This document shows positions 1-8,609 of a stretch of DNA of 64,000 nt, one piece after another. The translations under genes were made by a program, and so were the position numbers. The stretch is from Demequina aurantiaca (GTDB lineage: Bacteria > Actinomycetota > Actinomycetes > Actinomycetales > Demequinaceae), in assembly GCF_000975135.1 (NCBI RefSeq), contig NZ_BBRF01000001.1:1304380-1368379 (forward strand). The letters run 5' to 3'. Each line of letters starts with the position of its first letter. The first letter of the stretch is position 1. The notes beneath the pieces are model-generated. The model was not told the DNA's origin. It made no database searches and saw only the letters and a program-made list of their open reading frames with translations.

Positions 1-173
1 ACGCGGCTACCGCGAACGGCTTCTACCAGGATGCACAGGAAATCCTCCTCCAGGACCTTCCCGCCATCCCGCTGTGGTACTCCAACGTCAACGGCGGCTA
101 CGCCGAGGGTGTGAACAACGTGCAGTTCGGATGGAACTCCGTCCCGCTGTACTACGAGATCACCAAGGGCTAG
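1..173 (+). CDS. Family-5 ABC transporter substrate-binding protein, C-terminal end (partial)
   Basis: Only the last 56 codons are in the window. They read in frame from base 3 to a TAG stop at 171-173. The tail contains DLPAIPLWYSN and ends LYYEITKG, which is typical of the extreme C-terminus of extracytoplasmic peptide/oligosaccharide-binding lipoproteins of family 5 (DppA/OppA type). In this family the protein captures the ligand outside the membrane and delivers it to the permease pair encoded just downstream. A strong hairpin follows the stop, so this gene may be transcribed more heavily than the permease genes. The ligand cannot be read from this fragment. Confidence 0.8.
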   Translation, partial: AATANGFYQDAQEILLQDLPAIPLWYSNVNGGYAEGVNNVQFGWNSVPLYYEITKG

Positions 174-180
174 TCACAAG

Positions 181-217
181 AACGGCCCGCCTCTCCATCG
201 TGGAGGGGCGGGCCGTT
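181..217 (+). terminator. Hairpin after the substrate-binding protein gene
   Basis: An 11-bp perfect inverted repeat (AACGGCCCGCC at 181-191, complement at 207-217), with further pairing inside, starts 8 bases after the stop codon. There is no long T run. It could be an actinobacterial terminator or an attenuator that lowers expression of the permease genes relative to the binding protein. Confidence 0.75.
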
Positions 218-374
218 CTGACGCCCGATCCAAACTTCTGGTGTAAGCGCTCTGCGCCTTGCACCAAGTCACGACTTAGCTGCCCTGCCGCGACCTAGCG
301 GTGTGACGCGCGGTAATGTCGGTTTAGACTTTTCTCACTGTTCTCACCATTCAACGAAGAAACGAGGCGCGCAC

Positions 375-1301
375 TTGCTGACGTACATCCTTCGTCGCGT
401 GCTTCAAGCGATCCCTGTATTTTTTGGCACGACTTTCCTGATCTACTTCATGGTCTTCGCCATGCCCGGCGACCCCATTGCCGGTCTGTTCGGCGACAAG
501 ACGCCGAACCCGGCAGTGGCCGATGCTCTGCGTGCGCAGTTCAACCTGGACCAGCCGTTCATCATGCAGTACCTCCTGTACATGAAGGACTTCTTCACGG
601 GCAACCTGGGCGTGACATTCTCTGGCCAGCAGGTCAGCGATGTGTTGGCACGAGCGTTCCCCGTTACCCTCAAGCTCGTCCTCATGGCCGTGGTGCTCGA
701 GTTCATTTTGTCCGTCGTGATCGGTCTGATCTCCGGTCTTCGCAAGGGCAAGTTCTTCGACAACATCAGCCTGGTCGTCGCGTTGGTCCTCAGCTCGGTC
801 CCCGTGTTCGTCGCCATGTTCGTGGCGCAGTACTTCGTCGGCATCAAGTGGGGATTGGCGCCGGTAACGGTCGGTGCGGATACCACCTGGGGAGCGATGT
901 TCCTCCCGGCCGCTGTGATCGCCCTCACCGTGTATGTCACCGGAATGAGGTTGATGCGCGGTTCGGTCATTGAGTCGCGACAAGCTGACTACGTTCGCAC
1001 CGCCTACGCCAAGGGACTGACGCACAAGCGCATCGTCCCGGTGCATATTGCTCGCAATTCACTGATCCCCGTGATTACCAACACGGCCGCTAGCTTTGGT
1101 GCGCTGATCGCCGGTACCACCGTGACCGAGGGAATCTTCAATATCCCGGGTATCGGCCAGGTGCTGTATCAGGCCATCACGCAGAGTGAAGTGCCCACCG
1201 TGGTCACGTTCGTCACGATCCTGACTGTGATCTATGTGATCGTCAACATCCTCGTCGATCTCCTGTACGCCGTCCTCGACCCAAGGATTCGCTATGTCTA
1301 A
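375..1301 (+). CDS. DppB/OppB-type ABC transporter permease
   Basis: This is the first transmembrane subunit of a peptide/nickel/oligosaccharide ABC importer, about 308 residues when started at TTG 375. That start gives the family N-terminus MLTYILRRVLQAIPVFF and has a GAGG sequence 7 bases upstream; an in-frame start at 303 would add 24 residues with no family resemblance. About six membrane segments are visible. The BPD_transp_1 coupling region lies near residues 225-265 (DYVRTAYAKGLTHKRIVPVHIARNS contains the EAA-like loop). The 3' end overlaps the next permease by 8 bases, which indicates translational coupling. Substrate is unknown. Confidence 0.93.
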   Translation: MLTYILRRVLQAIPVFFGTTFLIYFMVFAMPGDPIAGLFGDKTPNPAVADALRAQFNLDQPFIMQYLLYMKDFFTGNLGVTFSGQQVSDVLARAFPVTLKLVLMAVVLEFILSVVIGLISGLRKGKFFDNISLVVALVLSSVPVFVAMFVAQYFVGIKWGLAPVTVGADTTWGAMFLPAAVIALTVYVTGMRLMRGSVIESRQADYVRTAYAKGLTHKRIVPVHIARNSLIPVITNTAASFGALIAGTTVTEGIFNIPGIGQVLYQAITQSEVPTVVTFVTILTVIYVIVNILVDLLYAVLDPRIRYV

Positions 1302-2235
1302 TCGTCCATCTGAGCATTATGTCGCGCCCATTGAGGACGCGAATGTCGAGGTCGACGCGCTCAAGCTCAAGGAGCGCAAGAGCAATCTGTGGCTCGATGC
1401 GTGGCGTGACCTCCGTCGGCGCCCGCTGTTCTACGCGGCAGTTGCGATGGTGCTGCTCGTCACGCTGATGGCCTTGTGGCCCACGCTGTTTACCGACGTG
1501 CCGCCGAACTCCGAGTGCTCCTTGTCGAACAGCAACGGCGGCGCAGTCGCCGGCCACCCGATGGGGTTCACCCGTCAGGGATGTGACATCTATGCCCGTG
1601 TGGTGTGGGGCGCGCGCACCTCGCTCGCCGTTGGTGTGCTCGTCGTCGCCATTACCGCTGCGATCGGTATTCCGATGGGCGCGATCGCCGGCTTCTTTGG
1701 GGGCAAGATCGACTCGTTCCTCTCACGCATCGGCGACATCTTCTTCTCCATTCCTTACTTCCTCGCGGCGGTCGTCGTCATGTCGGTCCTGTCGGACCTG
1801 CGTAGCGTCTGGACCATCGCGCTCGCGATTGGTGGTTTCGCTTGGGCGTCTCTCGCTCGCATCCTGAGGGCCGAGATTCTTCAGGTGAAGAACAGTGACT
1901 ACATCATGGCTTCAGAGGCCGTGGGCCGAGGGCGGATGTCGACGCTGATGCGTCACGCGCTACCCAACTCGCTGACGCCGGTGATTGTGACGCTGACGAT
2001 TGCACTGGGCGCGGCCATCGTCGCGGAGGCCACGCTGAGCTTCCTCGGCGTCGGTTTGGGAGATACCGTCATGTCCTGGGGTAACGACATCTCCAAGGCG
2101 CAGACGTCGATTCGCACCGCGCCGATGTCACTGGTGTGGCCGTCGCTGGCGCTGACACTGACCGTGCTCGCGTTCATCGTGCTCGGTGAGCTGATCAGAG
2201 ACGCGCTTGACCCGAAGGCGAGGGCACGCCGATGA
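1294..2235 (+). CDS. DppC/OppC-type ABC transporter permease
   Basis: This is the second transmembrane subunit of the importer, 313 residues. It has the family N-terminal region (WRDLRRRPLFYAAVAMVLL), the large loop with the HPMGFTRQGCDIYARVVWGARTS motif that marks DppC proteins, and the cytoplasmic coupling loop around SDYIMASEAVGRGR. It overlaps dppB by 8 bases and shares ATGA with the downstream ATPase gene, so the three cistrons form one tightly coupled operon. It should pair with DppB to form the membrane channel. Confidence 0.94.
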   Translation: MSNRPSEHYVAPIEDANVEVDALKLKERKSNLWLDAWRDLRRRPLFYAAVAMVLLVTLMALWPTLFTDVPPNSECSLSNSNGGAVAGHPMGFTRQGCDIYARVVWGARTSLAVGVLVVAITAAIGIPMGAIAGFFGGKIDSFLSRIGDIFFSIPYFLAAVVVMSVLSDLRSVWTIALAIGGFAWASLARILRAEILQVKNSDYIMASEAVGRGRMSTLMRHALPNSLTPVIVTLTIALGAAIVAEATLSFLGVGLGDTVMSWGNDISKAQTSIRTAPMSLVWPSLALTLTVLAFIVLGELIRDALDPKARARR

Positions 2236-4013
2236 GTGACTCACCCGTGACTGCCATAGACATGAATCAAGAGACGGATGTCCTAGTGCACGACAGCCAC
2301 AACGTCGACCCCAACAAGCCGTTGGTAGAGATTCGCGATCTCGCCATCGGGTTCACCACCCAGGGTGGTGTTGTCGAGGCGCTCAAGGGCGTGTCCTTTG
2401 ACATCTTCCCGGGCGAGACCGTCGCCATCGTGGGTGAGTCGGGTTCCGGCAAGTCCACGACTGCCCATGGCATCATCAACCTGCTTCCGGAGAACGGCAA
2501 GATCACCGGTGGCAGCGTGAAGTTCGAGGGCAAGGACCTCGCGACCGCCAAGAAGGCTGATCTTTACAAGGTCCGCGGCCGCGACATCGGCTTTGTTCCC
2601 CAGGACCCGATGTCGAACCTGAACCCGGTGTGGTCGGTTGGCTTCCAGGTTCGTGAGGCGGTCAAGGCCAATGGTCTGGCAACCAATAAGAAGGACGTGA
2701 ACGCCCGGGCCATTGAGGTGCTCAAGGAGGCTGGGCTCGCAGATGCTGAGCGCCGTATGGCGCAGTATCCGCACCAGTTCTCGGGCGGTATGCGTCAGCG
2801 CGTGTTGATCGGCATCGGCCTAGCAGCCAACCCCAAGCTGCTCATCGCCGACGAGCCCACCTCAGCCCTCGACGTCACCGTGCAGCGTGTCATCCTCGAC
2901 CACCTCGAGGCCCTCACGCGCGAGCGCAACACGGCGTTGTTGCTTATTACGCACGACTTGGGGCTGGCTGCCGAGCGTGCCACCAAGCTCATCGTGATGT
3001 ACCAGGGCAAGATCGTGGAGGCTGGGCCCAGCCTTAAGATCCTGCAGAGCCCTCAGCACCCGTATACCAAGCGCCTCATCGCGTCGGCTCCGTCGCTTGC
3101 GTCGCAGCGCATTTCCGGCACCCACGTTGATCACGTGGGCGGGAAAGAGGCGGGTATCGATGTCGCGGACCTCGCGGCTAAACACGAGCGCGCCAAGGCG
3201 GACCAGGCAGCCACGCCGGTCGTCGAGGTCAAGGATCTCACCAAGATCTACTCGATCCGCAAGGGCAACTTCAAGTCCGAGCCGCTGCGTGCGGTAGACA
3301 ATATTTCGTTCAGGATTCCCAAGGGCAGAACGCTCGCCCTGGTGGGGGAGTCGGGTTCGGGTAAGACCACGGCCGCCAAGATGGTGCTGGGACTCGAGAA
3401 GCCAACGAGCGGCGACATCTTCCTCGATGGCACCAACCTGGCGGGCGCCTCGCGCAGCGAACTCTTCAAGGTGCGTCGCAAGATGCAGCCGGTGTTCCAG
3501 GACCCGTATGGATCGCTCGACCCGCAGCGCTCCATCGGTGCGATCATCAGCGAGCCGCTCAAGGTGCACAAGGTGGGCGACAGCGCCTCGCGTGAGGCCC
3601 GCATCAAGGAGCTTCTCGAGCAGGTGTCGCTGCCCACGGCGGTCGCCAAGCGGTACCCCAACGAGCTTTCTGGTGGTCAGCGTCAGCGTGTGGCAATTGC
3701 TCGCGCCCTGGCACTCAAGCCGGAGATCGTGGTTCTTGATGAGGCCGTCTCAGCGCTTGACGTTCTGGTCCAGGCGCAGATTCTGCAGCTCCTCGCGGAC
3801 TTGCAGTCTGAGCTCGATCTGACCTACCTGTTCATTACGCACGACCTTGCGGTGGTGCGTGTGGTGGCCGACGAGATCGCGGTCATGGAGCAGGGCAAGA
3901 TCGTTGAGTCCGGCACCGCTGACGACATCTTCAGCAACGCCCAGACCGAGTACACCCAGAAGTTGCTGGAGGCCATTCCTGGCGCCGGCATCGAGTGGGG
4001 CGACGTCGAGTAG
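2232..4013 (+). CDS. Fused DppD-DppF dual ATPase of the ABC importer
   Basis: This 593-residue protein carries both nucleotide-binding domains of the importer. NBD1 (about 30-300) has Walker A GESGSGKST, signature SGGMRQRV and Walker B LLIADEPTSALD. NBD2 (about 325-590) has GESGSGKTT, LSGGQRQRVAIARAL and VVLDEAVSALD. Both domains are followed by the oligopeptide-type C-terminal extension (PQHPYTKRLIASAPSL after NBD1). The fusion replaces separate DppD and DppF subunits and is common in actinobacteria. It powers import from the cytoplasmic face. The gene overlaps dppC by 4 bases and ends 6 bases before a convergent gene. Confidence 0.95.
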   Translation: MSDSPVTAIDMNQETDVLVHDSHNVDPNKPLVEIRDLAIGFTTQGGVVEALKGVSFDIFPGETVAIVGESGSGKSTTAHGIINLLPENGKITGGSVKFEGKDLATAKKADLYKVRGRDIGFVPQDPMSNLNPVWSVGFQVREAVKANGLATNKKDVNARAIEVLKEAGLADAERRMAQYPHQFSGGMRQRVLIGIGLAANPKLLIADEPTSALDVTVQRVILDHLEALTRERNTALLLITHDLGLAAERATKLIVMYQGKIVEAGPSLKILQSPQHPYTKRLIASAPSLASQRISGTHVDHVGGKEAGIDVADLAAKHERAKADQAATPVVEVKDLTKIYSIRKGNFKSEPLRAVDNISFRIPKGRTLALVGESGSGKTTAAKMVLGLEKPTSGDIFLDGTNLAGASRSELFKVRRKMQPVFQDPYGSLDPQRSIGAIISEPLKVHKVGDSASREARIKELLEQVSLPTAVAKRYPNELSGGQRQRVAIARALALKPEIVVLDEAVSALDVLVQAQILQLLADLQSELDLTYLFITHDLAVVRVVADEIAVMEQGKIVESGTADDIFSNAQTEYTQKLLEAIPGAGIEWGDVE

Positions 4014-4019
4014 ACCGCT

Positions 4020-4712
4020 CTAGAAGCTGAGGACAAACAGTCCGAAGCCCGCGACCAGCACAGCAATCGACAGCCAGTTGGGTCGGCGAGAAATCGCCTT
4101 CTCACTGGCTGTCGCCGTTTCCGGCGACAGGGTATTTTCCGCGCCCGATGCTGTGGTGGCTGGGGAAGTCACGGCGGCCGATGCATCGGCTGGCTGCGCG
4201 GTGAGGGTCGCCGAGGGCGCTTCGCCGCCCTTCCTCCACGCCTGGAACGCGTCGTCGACCATGTGTGCGGCGCTTCCGGAGGCGCTCTCGGGGGAGCTGC
4301 TGGGGCCGTTCGTGTAGATCAGAGTGGGGGCCTCGGGGTGTCCTCCTGTTTCGCCGGGGGTGATTCGTCGCGACTTCATGGCGCCGGGAGCAGGTGCGGC
4401 GAAAGCGCTGGTCTTGGACGCATCATCCGTCACCAGTTCGAGCGCCCATCGGGTGCGGATGGACTCTAGCCGCGCGAACGGCACGGTGGAGATCGTCACC
4501 ACGTTGACCACTACGACGTGGTCGGAGAAAACATCGACGCGAGGGCGGAAGTACGCGGCGAAGGCGAGTCCCGCCAGGGCAGCGAGGAAGCCGAGCGCGG
4601 GCCGAGCCTCGTACCAGCCGCCGCCAATGAGAACCATGATGCCGATGACGGCGCAGAGACCCATGACGATGGTGGAGTAGATGAGCGAGGAGCGGGCTCG
4701 GAACTGTTTCAT
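4020..4712 (-). CDS. PH-domain-like integral membrane protein of unknown function
   Basis: The 230-residue protein has two hydrophobic segments near the N-terminus (about 10-55). A short beta-rich stretch follows (VDVFSDHVVVVNVVTISTVPFARLESIRTRW is spread over 57-90) that resembles the bacterial PH fold found in small actinobacterial membrane proteins. Then comes a long, low-complexity Ala/Ser/Thr/Glu-rich cytoplasmic region and one last hydrophobic segment at the C-terminus (NWLSIAVLVAGFGLFVLSF). It is convergent with the ABC ATPase gene and divergent from ychF with 48 bases between them. I recognise the general type, not a function. Confidence 0.75.
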   Translation of the reverse strand: MKQFRARSSLIYSTIVMGLCAVIGIMVLIGGGWYEARPALGFLAALAGLAFAAYFRPRVDVFSDHVVVVNVVTISTVPFARLESIRTRWALELVTDDASKTSAFAAPAPGAMKSRRITPGETGGHPEAPTLIYTNGPSSSPESASGSAAHMVDDAFQAWRKGGEAPSATLTAQPADASAAVTSPATTASGAENTLSPETATASEKAISRRPNWLSIAVLVAGFGLFVLSF

Positions 4713-4760
4713 GCAGACATCGTGTCACGAGTCTCCACATGGCAACTAGACTTGACTCCC

Positions 4761-5846
4761 GTGGCCTTAACTATCGGAATCGTCGGACTGCCCAACGTTG
4801 GCAAGTCCACCATGTTCAATGCGCTGACCCGTGCGGGGGTGCTCGCCGCGAACTACCCGTTCGCGACCATCGAGCCCAACGTGGGAGTGGTGTCACTGCC
4901 CGACTCGCGCCTCGGGGTGCTGGCCGGAATCTTCGGCTCGGAGAAGATCCTCCCCGCGACGGTGTCCTTCGTGGACATTGCCGGCATCGTCAAGGGCGCC
5001 TCCGAGGGAGAGGGCCTGGGAAATGCGTTCCTCGCGAACATCCGCGAGGCCGACGCGATCTGTCAGGTGACCCGAGCGTTCGAGGATCCCGATGTGGTGC
5101 ACGTCGACGGCAAGGTGGACGCTGCCTCGGACATCGAGACCATCAACACCGAGCTAATTCTCGCCGACCTGCAGACTATCGAGAAGGCTATCCCGCGCCT
5201 CGAGAAGGAAGTCAAGATCAAGCGCGCGGAGCCCGCCTTCCTCGCCGCGGTGCTCACCGCCAAGGAGATCCTGGAATCCGGCAAGGCGCTCAGCGCGGGC
5301 GCTAAGGAAGCGAAGCTTGACCTCGCGGACGTTAAGGAACTGTCGTTACTGACGGCCAAGCCGTTTATCTACGTATTCAATACGGACGATGCTGGGCTCG
5401 CCGATGAGGCTTTGAGGGCCAAGCTCGCCGCCCAGGTCGCGCCCGCCGAGGCGATCTTCCTCGACGCACAGTTCGAGTCCGAGCTTGTGGACCTCACCGA
5501 GGACGAGGCCGCCGAGATGCTCGCGGACTCCGGCCAGGAGGAAGCAGGGCTTGACCAGCTTGCGCGCGTGGGCTTCGACACCCTCGGACTGCAGACCTAC
5601 CTGACCGCCGGCCCCAAGGAGTCGCGCGCGTGGACCATCCGCAAGGGTTGGACCGCGCCGCAGGCCGCCGGCGTCATCCACACGGACTTCGAGAAGGGCT
5701 TCATCAAGGCTGAGGTGGTCTCGTTCGACGACCTGGTCGAGTTCGGAACTATGGCCGATGCGAAGGCCGCTGGCAAGGTGCGCATTGAGGGCAAGGATTA
5801 TGTGATGCACGACGGCGACGTGGTCGAGTTTAGGTTTAATGTGTAG
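4761..5846 (+). CDS. ychF: Redox-regulated ATPase YchF (Obg-family)
   Basis: This is an Obg-like P-loop ATPase that binds ribosomes and ATP and is linked to stress responses. Starting at GTG 4761 gives MALTIGIVGLPNVGKST, the exact family N-terminus, and 361 residues, the usual length. The central coiled-coil region is at about 130-200 and the TGS domain is C-terminal, ending VVEFRFNV. There is no Shine-Dalgarno sequence; a TAGACT hexamer at 4747-4752 suggests a nearly leaderless mRNA. The last codons (TTT AGG TTT AAT GTG) are unlike the GC-rich codon use of the rest of the gene. Together with similar copies downstream, this suggests that the 3' end was supplied by an integrating element (see findings). 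Confidence 0.97.
   Translation: MALTIGIVGLPNVGKSTMFNALTRAGVLAANYPFATIEPNVGVVSLPDSRLGVLAGIFGSEKILPATVSFVDIAGIVKGASEGEGLGNAFLANIREADAICQVTRAFEDPDVVHVDGKVDAASDIETINTELILADLQTIEKAIPRLEKEVKIKRAEPAFLAAVLTAKEILESGKALSAGAKEAKLDLADVKELSLLTAKPFIYVFNTDDAGLADEALRAKLAAQVAPAEAIFLDAQFESELVDLTEDEAAEMLADSGQEEAGLDQLARVGFDTLGLQTYLTAGPKESRAWTIRKGWTAPQAAGVIHTDFEKGFIKAEVVSFDDLVEFGTMADAKAAGKVRIEGKDYVMHDGDVVEFRFNV
5820..5846 (+). repeat. ychF tail, left attachment-site copy (R0)
   Basis: These are the last nine codons of ychF including TAG, encoding VVEFRFNV. The codons AGG and AAT are unusual in this gene. Other copies of the same peptide-coding tail are at 6954-7000, 9229-9261, 10934-10980 and 12893-12939. Confidence 0.65.
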
Positions 5847-5869
5847 CGCAACCTGACCGCGACGCTCGG

Positions 5870-6760
5870 CTACTGCCCTGGACGGTTGAGAATGTCGGCA
5901 TCCCACGTCAGGTCTGCTCCCTCATTGAGGGGGAGCGCTTCAATGGCGGGGTCCTGGACTAAGTCCAATACGAGTTCGTGGCTGCCGGCGACCAATGTGG
6001 AGTCGAAGTCGATTTCGGTCACCATGGCCCAACTTCTGTCCGCGGGCCAAAGGATGCTCGGAGATTGCGGGAATTGCGCGGAATGGTGCCAGGGCACCTG
6101 ATTCACCCAACTCTGCTGGCGGTAGAACTGCGGTGCACACTTATATAGGTAGTAGGCGCGCCCTGGCAGTTCCAGCTTTTCGCCATTGACCACTTCCGCC
6201 GGCAGGAGGCCAGAACCAGGTCCGACTTCCCCTGTGGAGAGCGGGGAAGTGTCTTTGAGGACACGCCCGTCGTCTGAAAATGTGAGCATGGCATAGCCGG
6301 CCGAACTTGTGAGGCCACCCCACCCTTCCCAGATGGCGGAGACACCGTCGTCTGGGGTGGATGTGTGTTCGCAGAGCCAGGCGGCCACTGCAGCCAGGGT
6401 GTCCGGTGCGAGGTTCCCGGTTTCGGGTTCCGAGTAGCGCCAGCCCTCGCTGTCCATTATTTCCTGCTCGCTCATTTCCTGCCCGATGAGCCGATGGAAC
6501 TGGGCCAACGGGTGCATCTTGGTACCAAAGGTTCTCGCGATGTCTGACCACCGAACCTGTTGCTCTTCGAGGGCGACGACTCCCATTCGGGGATGACCGT
6601 GCCACGTGCCGGTGCCCTGCGGGCGGTCCCGCGTTACCGGATGGAAGATTCTGGCGTAGGCGGGAAAGCCTCGCGGTACGACGGAGTGCATGTCATGCCA
6701 CACCGTGTCCAGCAACGGCTTGAGCCACTCACCGGCGGTGGCATCGGGCATCGTGTCCAT
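5870..6760 (-). CDS. Protein of unknown function (first island cassette)
   Basis: A 296-residue soluble, aromatic-rich protein with no signal peptide or membrane segment; I do not recognise the family. Visible traits are several Trp-rich motifs (GEWLKPLLDTVWHDMHSVVP near the start, SAIWEGWGGL in the middle, SILWPADRSWAMVTEIDFDS near the end), a pattern seen in uncharacterised actinobacterial proteins. The ATG at 6760 is supported by a TAGGCT hexamer exactly 6 nt upstream, the leaderless arrangement used by many genes in this window. It lies alone between the ychF stop and the first internal ychF-tail repeat, so it may be the cargo of one cassette or an older resident gene. Confidence 0.6.
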   Translation of the reverse strand: MDTMPDATAGEWLKPLLDTVWHDMHSVVPRGFPAYARIFHPVTRDRPQGTGTWHGHPRMGVVALEEQQVRWSDIARTFGTKMHPLAQFHRLIGQEMSEQEIMDSEGWRYSEPETGNLAPDTLAAVAAWLCEHTSTPDDGVSAIWEGWGGLTSSAGYAMLTFSDDGRVLKDTSPLSTGEVGPGSGLLPAEVVNGEKLELPGRAYYLYKCAPQFYRQQSWVNQVPWHHSAQFPQSPSILWPADRSWAMVTEIDFDSTLVAGSHELVLDLVQDPAIEALPLNEGADLTWDADILNRPGQ

Positions 6761-6772
6761 GGCGACAGCCTA
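6761..6772 (-). promoter_or_regulatory. Leaderless -10 element for the 6760 gene
   Basis: On the minus strand TAGGCT (6772-6767) is followed by 6 nt and then ATG, which fits a transcript starting at or next to the start codon. Confidence 0.5.
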
Positions 6773-6953
6773 GCCACCGGAGCAGGGATCCAACCTGTGC
6801 GACCCAAACCGTGCACCTGCCGCATAGCGTCGGGTTGTGTGTGCCACAGCCGTGACAGGGGGCCGCGCTGGGTGCGTGTTCCCGAGGGGAATCTGGCCTG
6901 CCGAGGTCGGCCACGCCAAAGCCTCCGTGGAGGGGTCTGTGCGAGAGATTCAG

Positions 6954-7000
6954 GGGTTATTCCGCTACGGAACGCGGTGGAGTTCCGCTTTTCGCTTTAA
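6954..7000 (+). repeat. ychF-tail repeat R1
   Basis: In the frame CGG AAC GCG GTG GAG the copy encodes RNAVEFRFSL-stop, matching the C-terminus of YchF. From GGTTATTC through GAGTTCCGCTTT it matches R4 at all but a few positions, including bases upstream of the ychF-like part that are absent from ychF itself. Those shared upstream bases look like the conserved end of a family of elements. Confidence 0.65.
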
Positions 7001-7286
7001 CCCCTGGGGGCATGGCGGAGACTTCTCCGCTTGTCATTTCGGTCAGCGACGCGCTCGTCCGTCATCTCTTGCTCCATCGCAGCGTGAGTAGGTACTCCCG
7101 CGCCATTGCAGAGGCAGTCTGGATCTCGCGATCAGCGATCGCATCAAGGTTGCTGAGCGTTCTGGCAGGCATCACCTCCGAACTTGCGTCGCAGAAGCAG
7201 TAGATCCATCGTGACTTTGCGACTGCGCGTGTAGTGAAATGCCAGTGATACTGCTCGCAGTGTGTTTGATATGGCACGATGTTCAT
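7001..7286. other. Non-coding stretch between R1 and the DGQHR gene
   Basis: About 290 bases with only short, unconvincing reading frames on both strands (for example 7012-7203 plus and 7062-7286 minus). It should contain the promoter of the DGQHR-HEPN pair; no clear -35/-10 pair stands out. Confidence 0.5.
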
Positions 7287-8609
7287 ATGGCCCGTGTGGT
7301 GGGGGGAGACGGACCCGATCTAGCAAAGGACAAGATGGTCGACGTAGCGGAAAAACTCGACACGAGACTGGTGGGGCCTCTCGATCCCAACGTGCAAACG
7401 ATAATCGAGGATTTCGTTGAGGTCTGTCACCCCGTCGAGTCTCTTCCGATCCTCGTGTTGCGTGACAACGCGACTGCGGCGGTCTTTGTGGAAGTTCACC
7501 TGCTCGCCGACGCACTCGTGCGGGTAGCGACTCTCGACGTACCCCTGGATCCGGATGACTCCGGCGACTACCGCGCGAACCGCGAGGTAGTCGAGGACCA
7601 CGTGGCATTCGCCAAGATGAAGGAAGATGCCACGAACGCTCGTGCGTTCAGCAACCTGGTGTGCGAGTTTACGACCGCTTTCGATGAAGATCATCCGTTG
7701 AAGGTAATCGGCGGTCAGCACCGATTCACTGCCATCCAGGAAGCGCTCGAGAACGGCGTCAACGAGCACCATGGAGTGAAGCTTTACTTCGCCCTGGACA
7801 ACGAGCAGAGACTCGACGTCCAGTTGATCTCGAATACCAATATCGCCGTCTCGACAGACTTGTTCGACCGCATGACCGAAACACTCGCAGGGCCGGAACT
7901 GCGTGAATGGTGCCAGAAGGTCGGGCTGCTCGAGAAGGACGAAGACTTCGCCGACCGCCGGGCCCGAGGCAATCCGATCACGGTGCGCGCCGCTCGGACT
8001 TTTATCGTCAACTACTATCGCGGCACTGAAGTGGAGCCGAAGAAGTTCGATAAAACGGCTACGACTCCAGCGCTGCTCAAGTCCGGCGTGAACGTCGAAG
8101 AATGGGAGACGCTTAAAGCGCAGAACCCCACGTTGTGGGAAGACAAGAACTTGCAAACAGCAGGTCGGGAGTTCGCACTTCTGGTGGATGCTCAGCGCAA
8201 GCGTTTCACAACGGCCGCAGGAAAACTGAAACCAGGGTCCGCGGATTCGGCAGAGAAGGCGATGAACTATGCCGTGCTGAGCGCGTGGGCGTACGTCGCG
8301 GGTGTCCTGAGTAAGAACAAGACACGTCAGAGGCGGCATTTTGCACTGAGAACAGTGCAGAACAAGGACCCACTGAACGCCGCCGCTCTCGGGAAGGGGC
8401 GACACAAAGCTGATCAGGAAAACTATCGCGGCCTCGGGTATCGCACAGACGCGAAGGAGCGCAACCGCCTCGTGGAGCTCTTCTACCTACAGGCAGAGGA
8501 CGGCTCCCAGATCACAACCGCCAAGATCGATCTGGCGATCAAGAAAGCCGTTGCTAAGGAAGCGCTGCTCGAAGTATCCAAGGCATCTGCGAAGGCAAAG
8601 TCCGAATGA
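7287..8609 (+). CDS. DGQHR/ParB-like domain protein
   Basis: A 440-residue cytoplasmic protein whose residues 142-148 read GGQHRFT, preceded by a beta-strand (LKVI). This matches the signature of the DGQHR/DndB-like and ParB/sulfiredoxin-type folds, which occur in DNA-modification, partition and phage-defence proteins. The C-terminal half is helical, charged and Lys-rich. ATG 7287 was chosen because the upstream in-frame start adds 16 residues with no obvious homology; neither has a good ribosome site. The stop overlaps the start of the HEPN gene (ATGA), so the two products are made together and probably act together. The precise activity (nuclease, NTPase or regulator) cannot be read from the sequence. 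Confidence 0.7.
   Translation: MARVVGGDGPDLAKDKMVDVAEKLDTRLVGPLDPNVQTIIEDFVEVCHPVESLPILVLRDNATAAVFVEVHLLADALVRVATLDVPLDPDDSGDYRANREVVEDHVAFAKMKEDATNARAFSNLVCEFTTAFDEDHPLKVIGGQHRFTAIQEALENGVNEHHGVKLYFALDNEQRLDVQLISNTNIAVSTDLFDRMTETLAGPELREWCQKVGLLEKDEDFADRRARGNPITVRAARTFIVNYYRGTEVEPKKFDKTATTPALLKSGVNVEEWETLKAQNPTLWEDKNLQTAGREFALLVDAQRKRFTTAAGKLKPGSADSAEKAMNYAVLSAWAYVAGVLSKNKTRQRRHFALRTVQNKDPLNAAALGKGRHKADQENYRGLGYRTDAKERNRLVELFYLQAEDGSQITTAKIDLAIKKAVAKEALLEVSKASAKAKSE

Noticed and set aside
7012-7203. Small plus-strand frame of 63 residues after repeat R1
   Set aside because: No ribosome site or leaderless hexamer at the right distance, no domain, and an equally long frame on the other strand.
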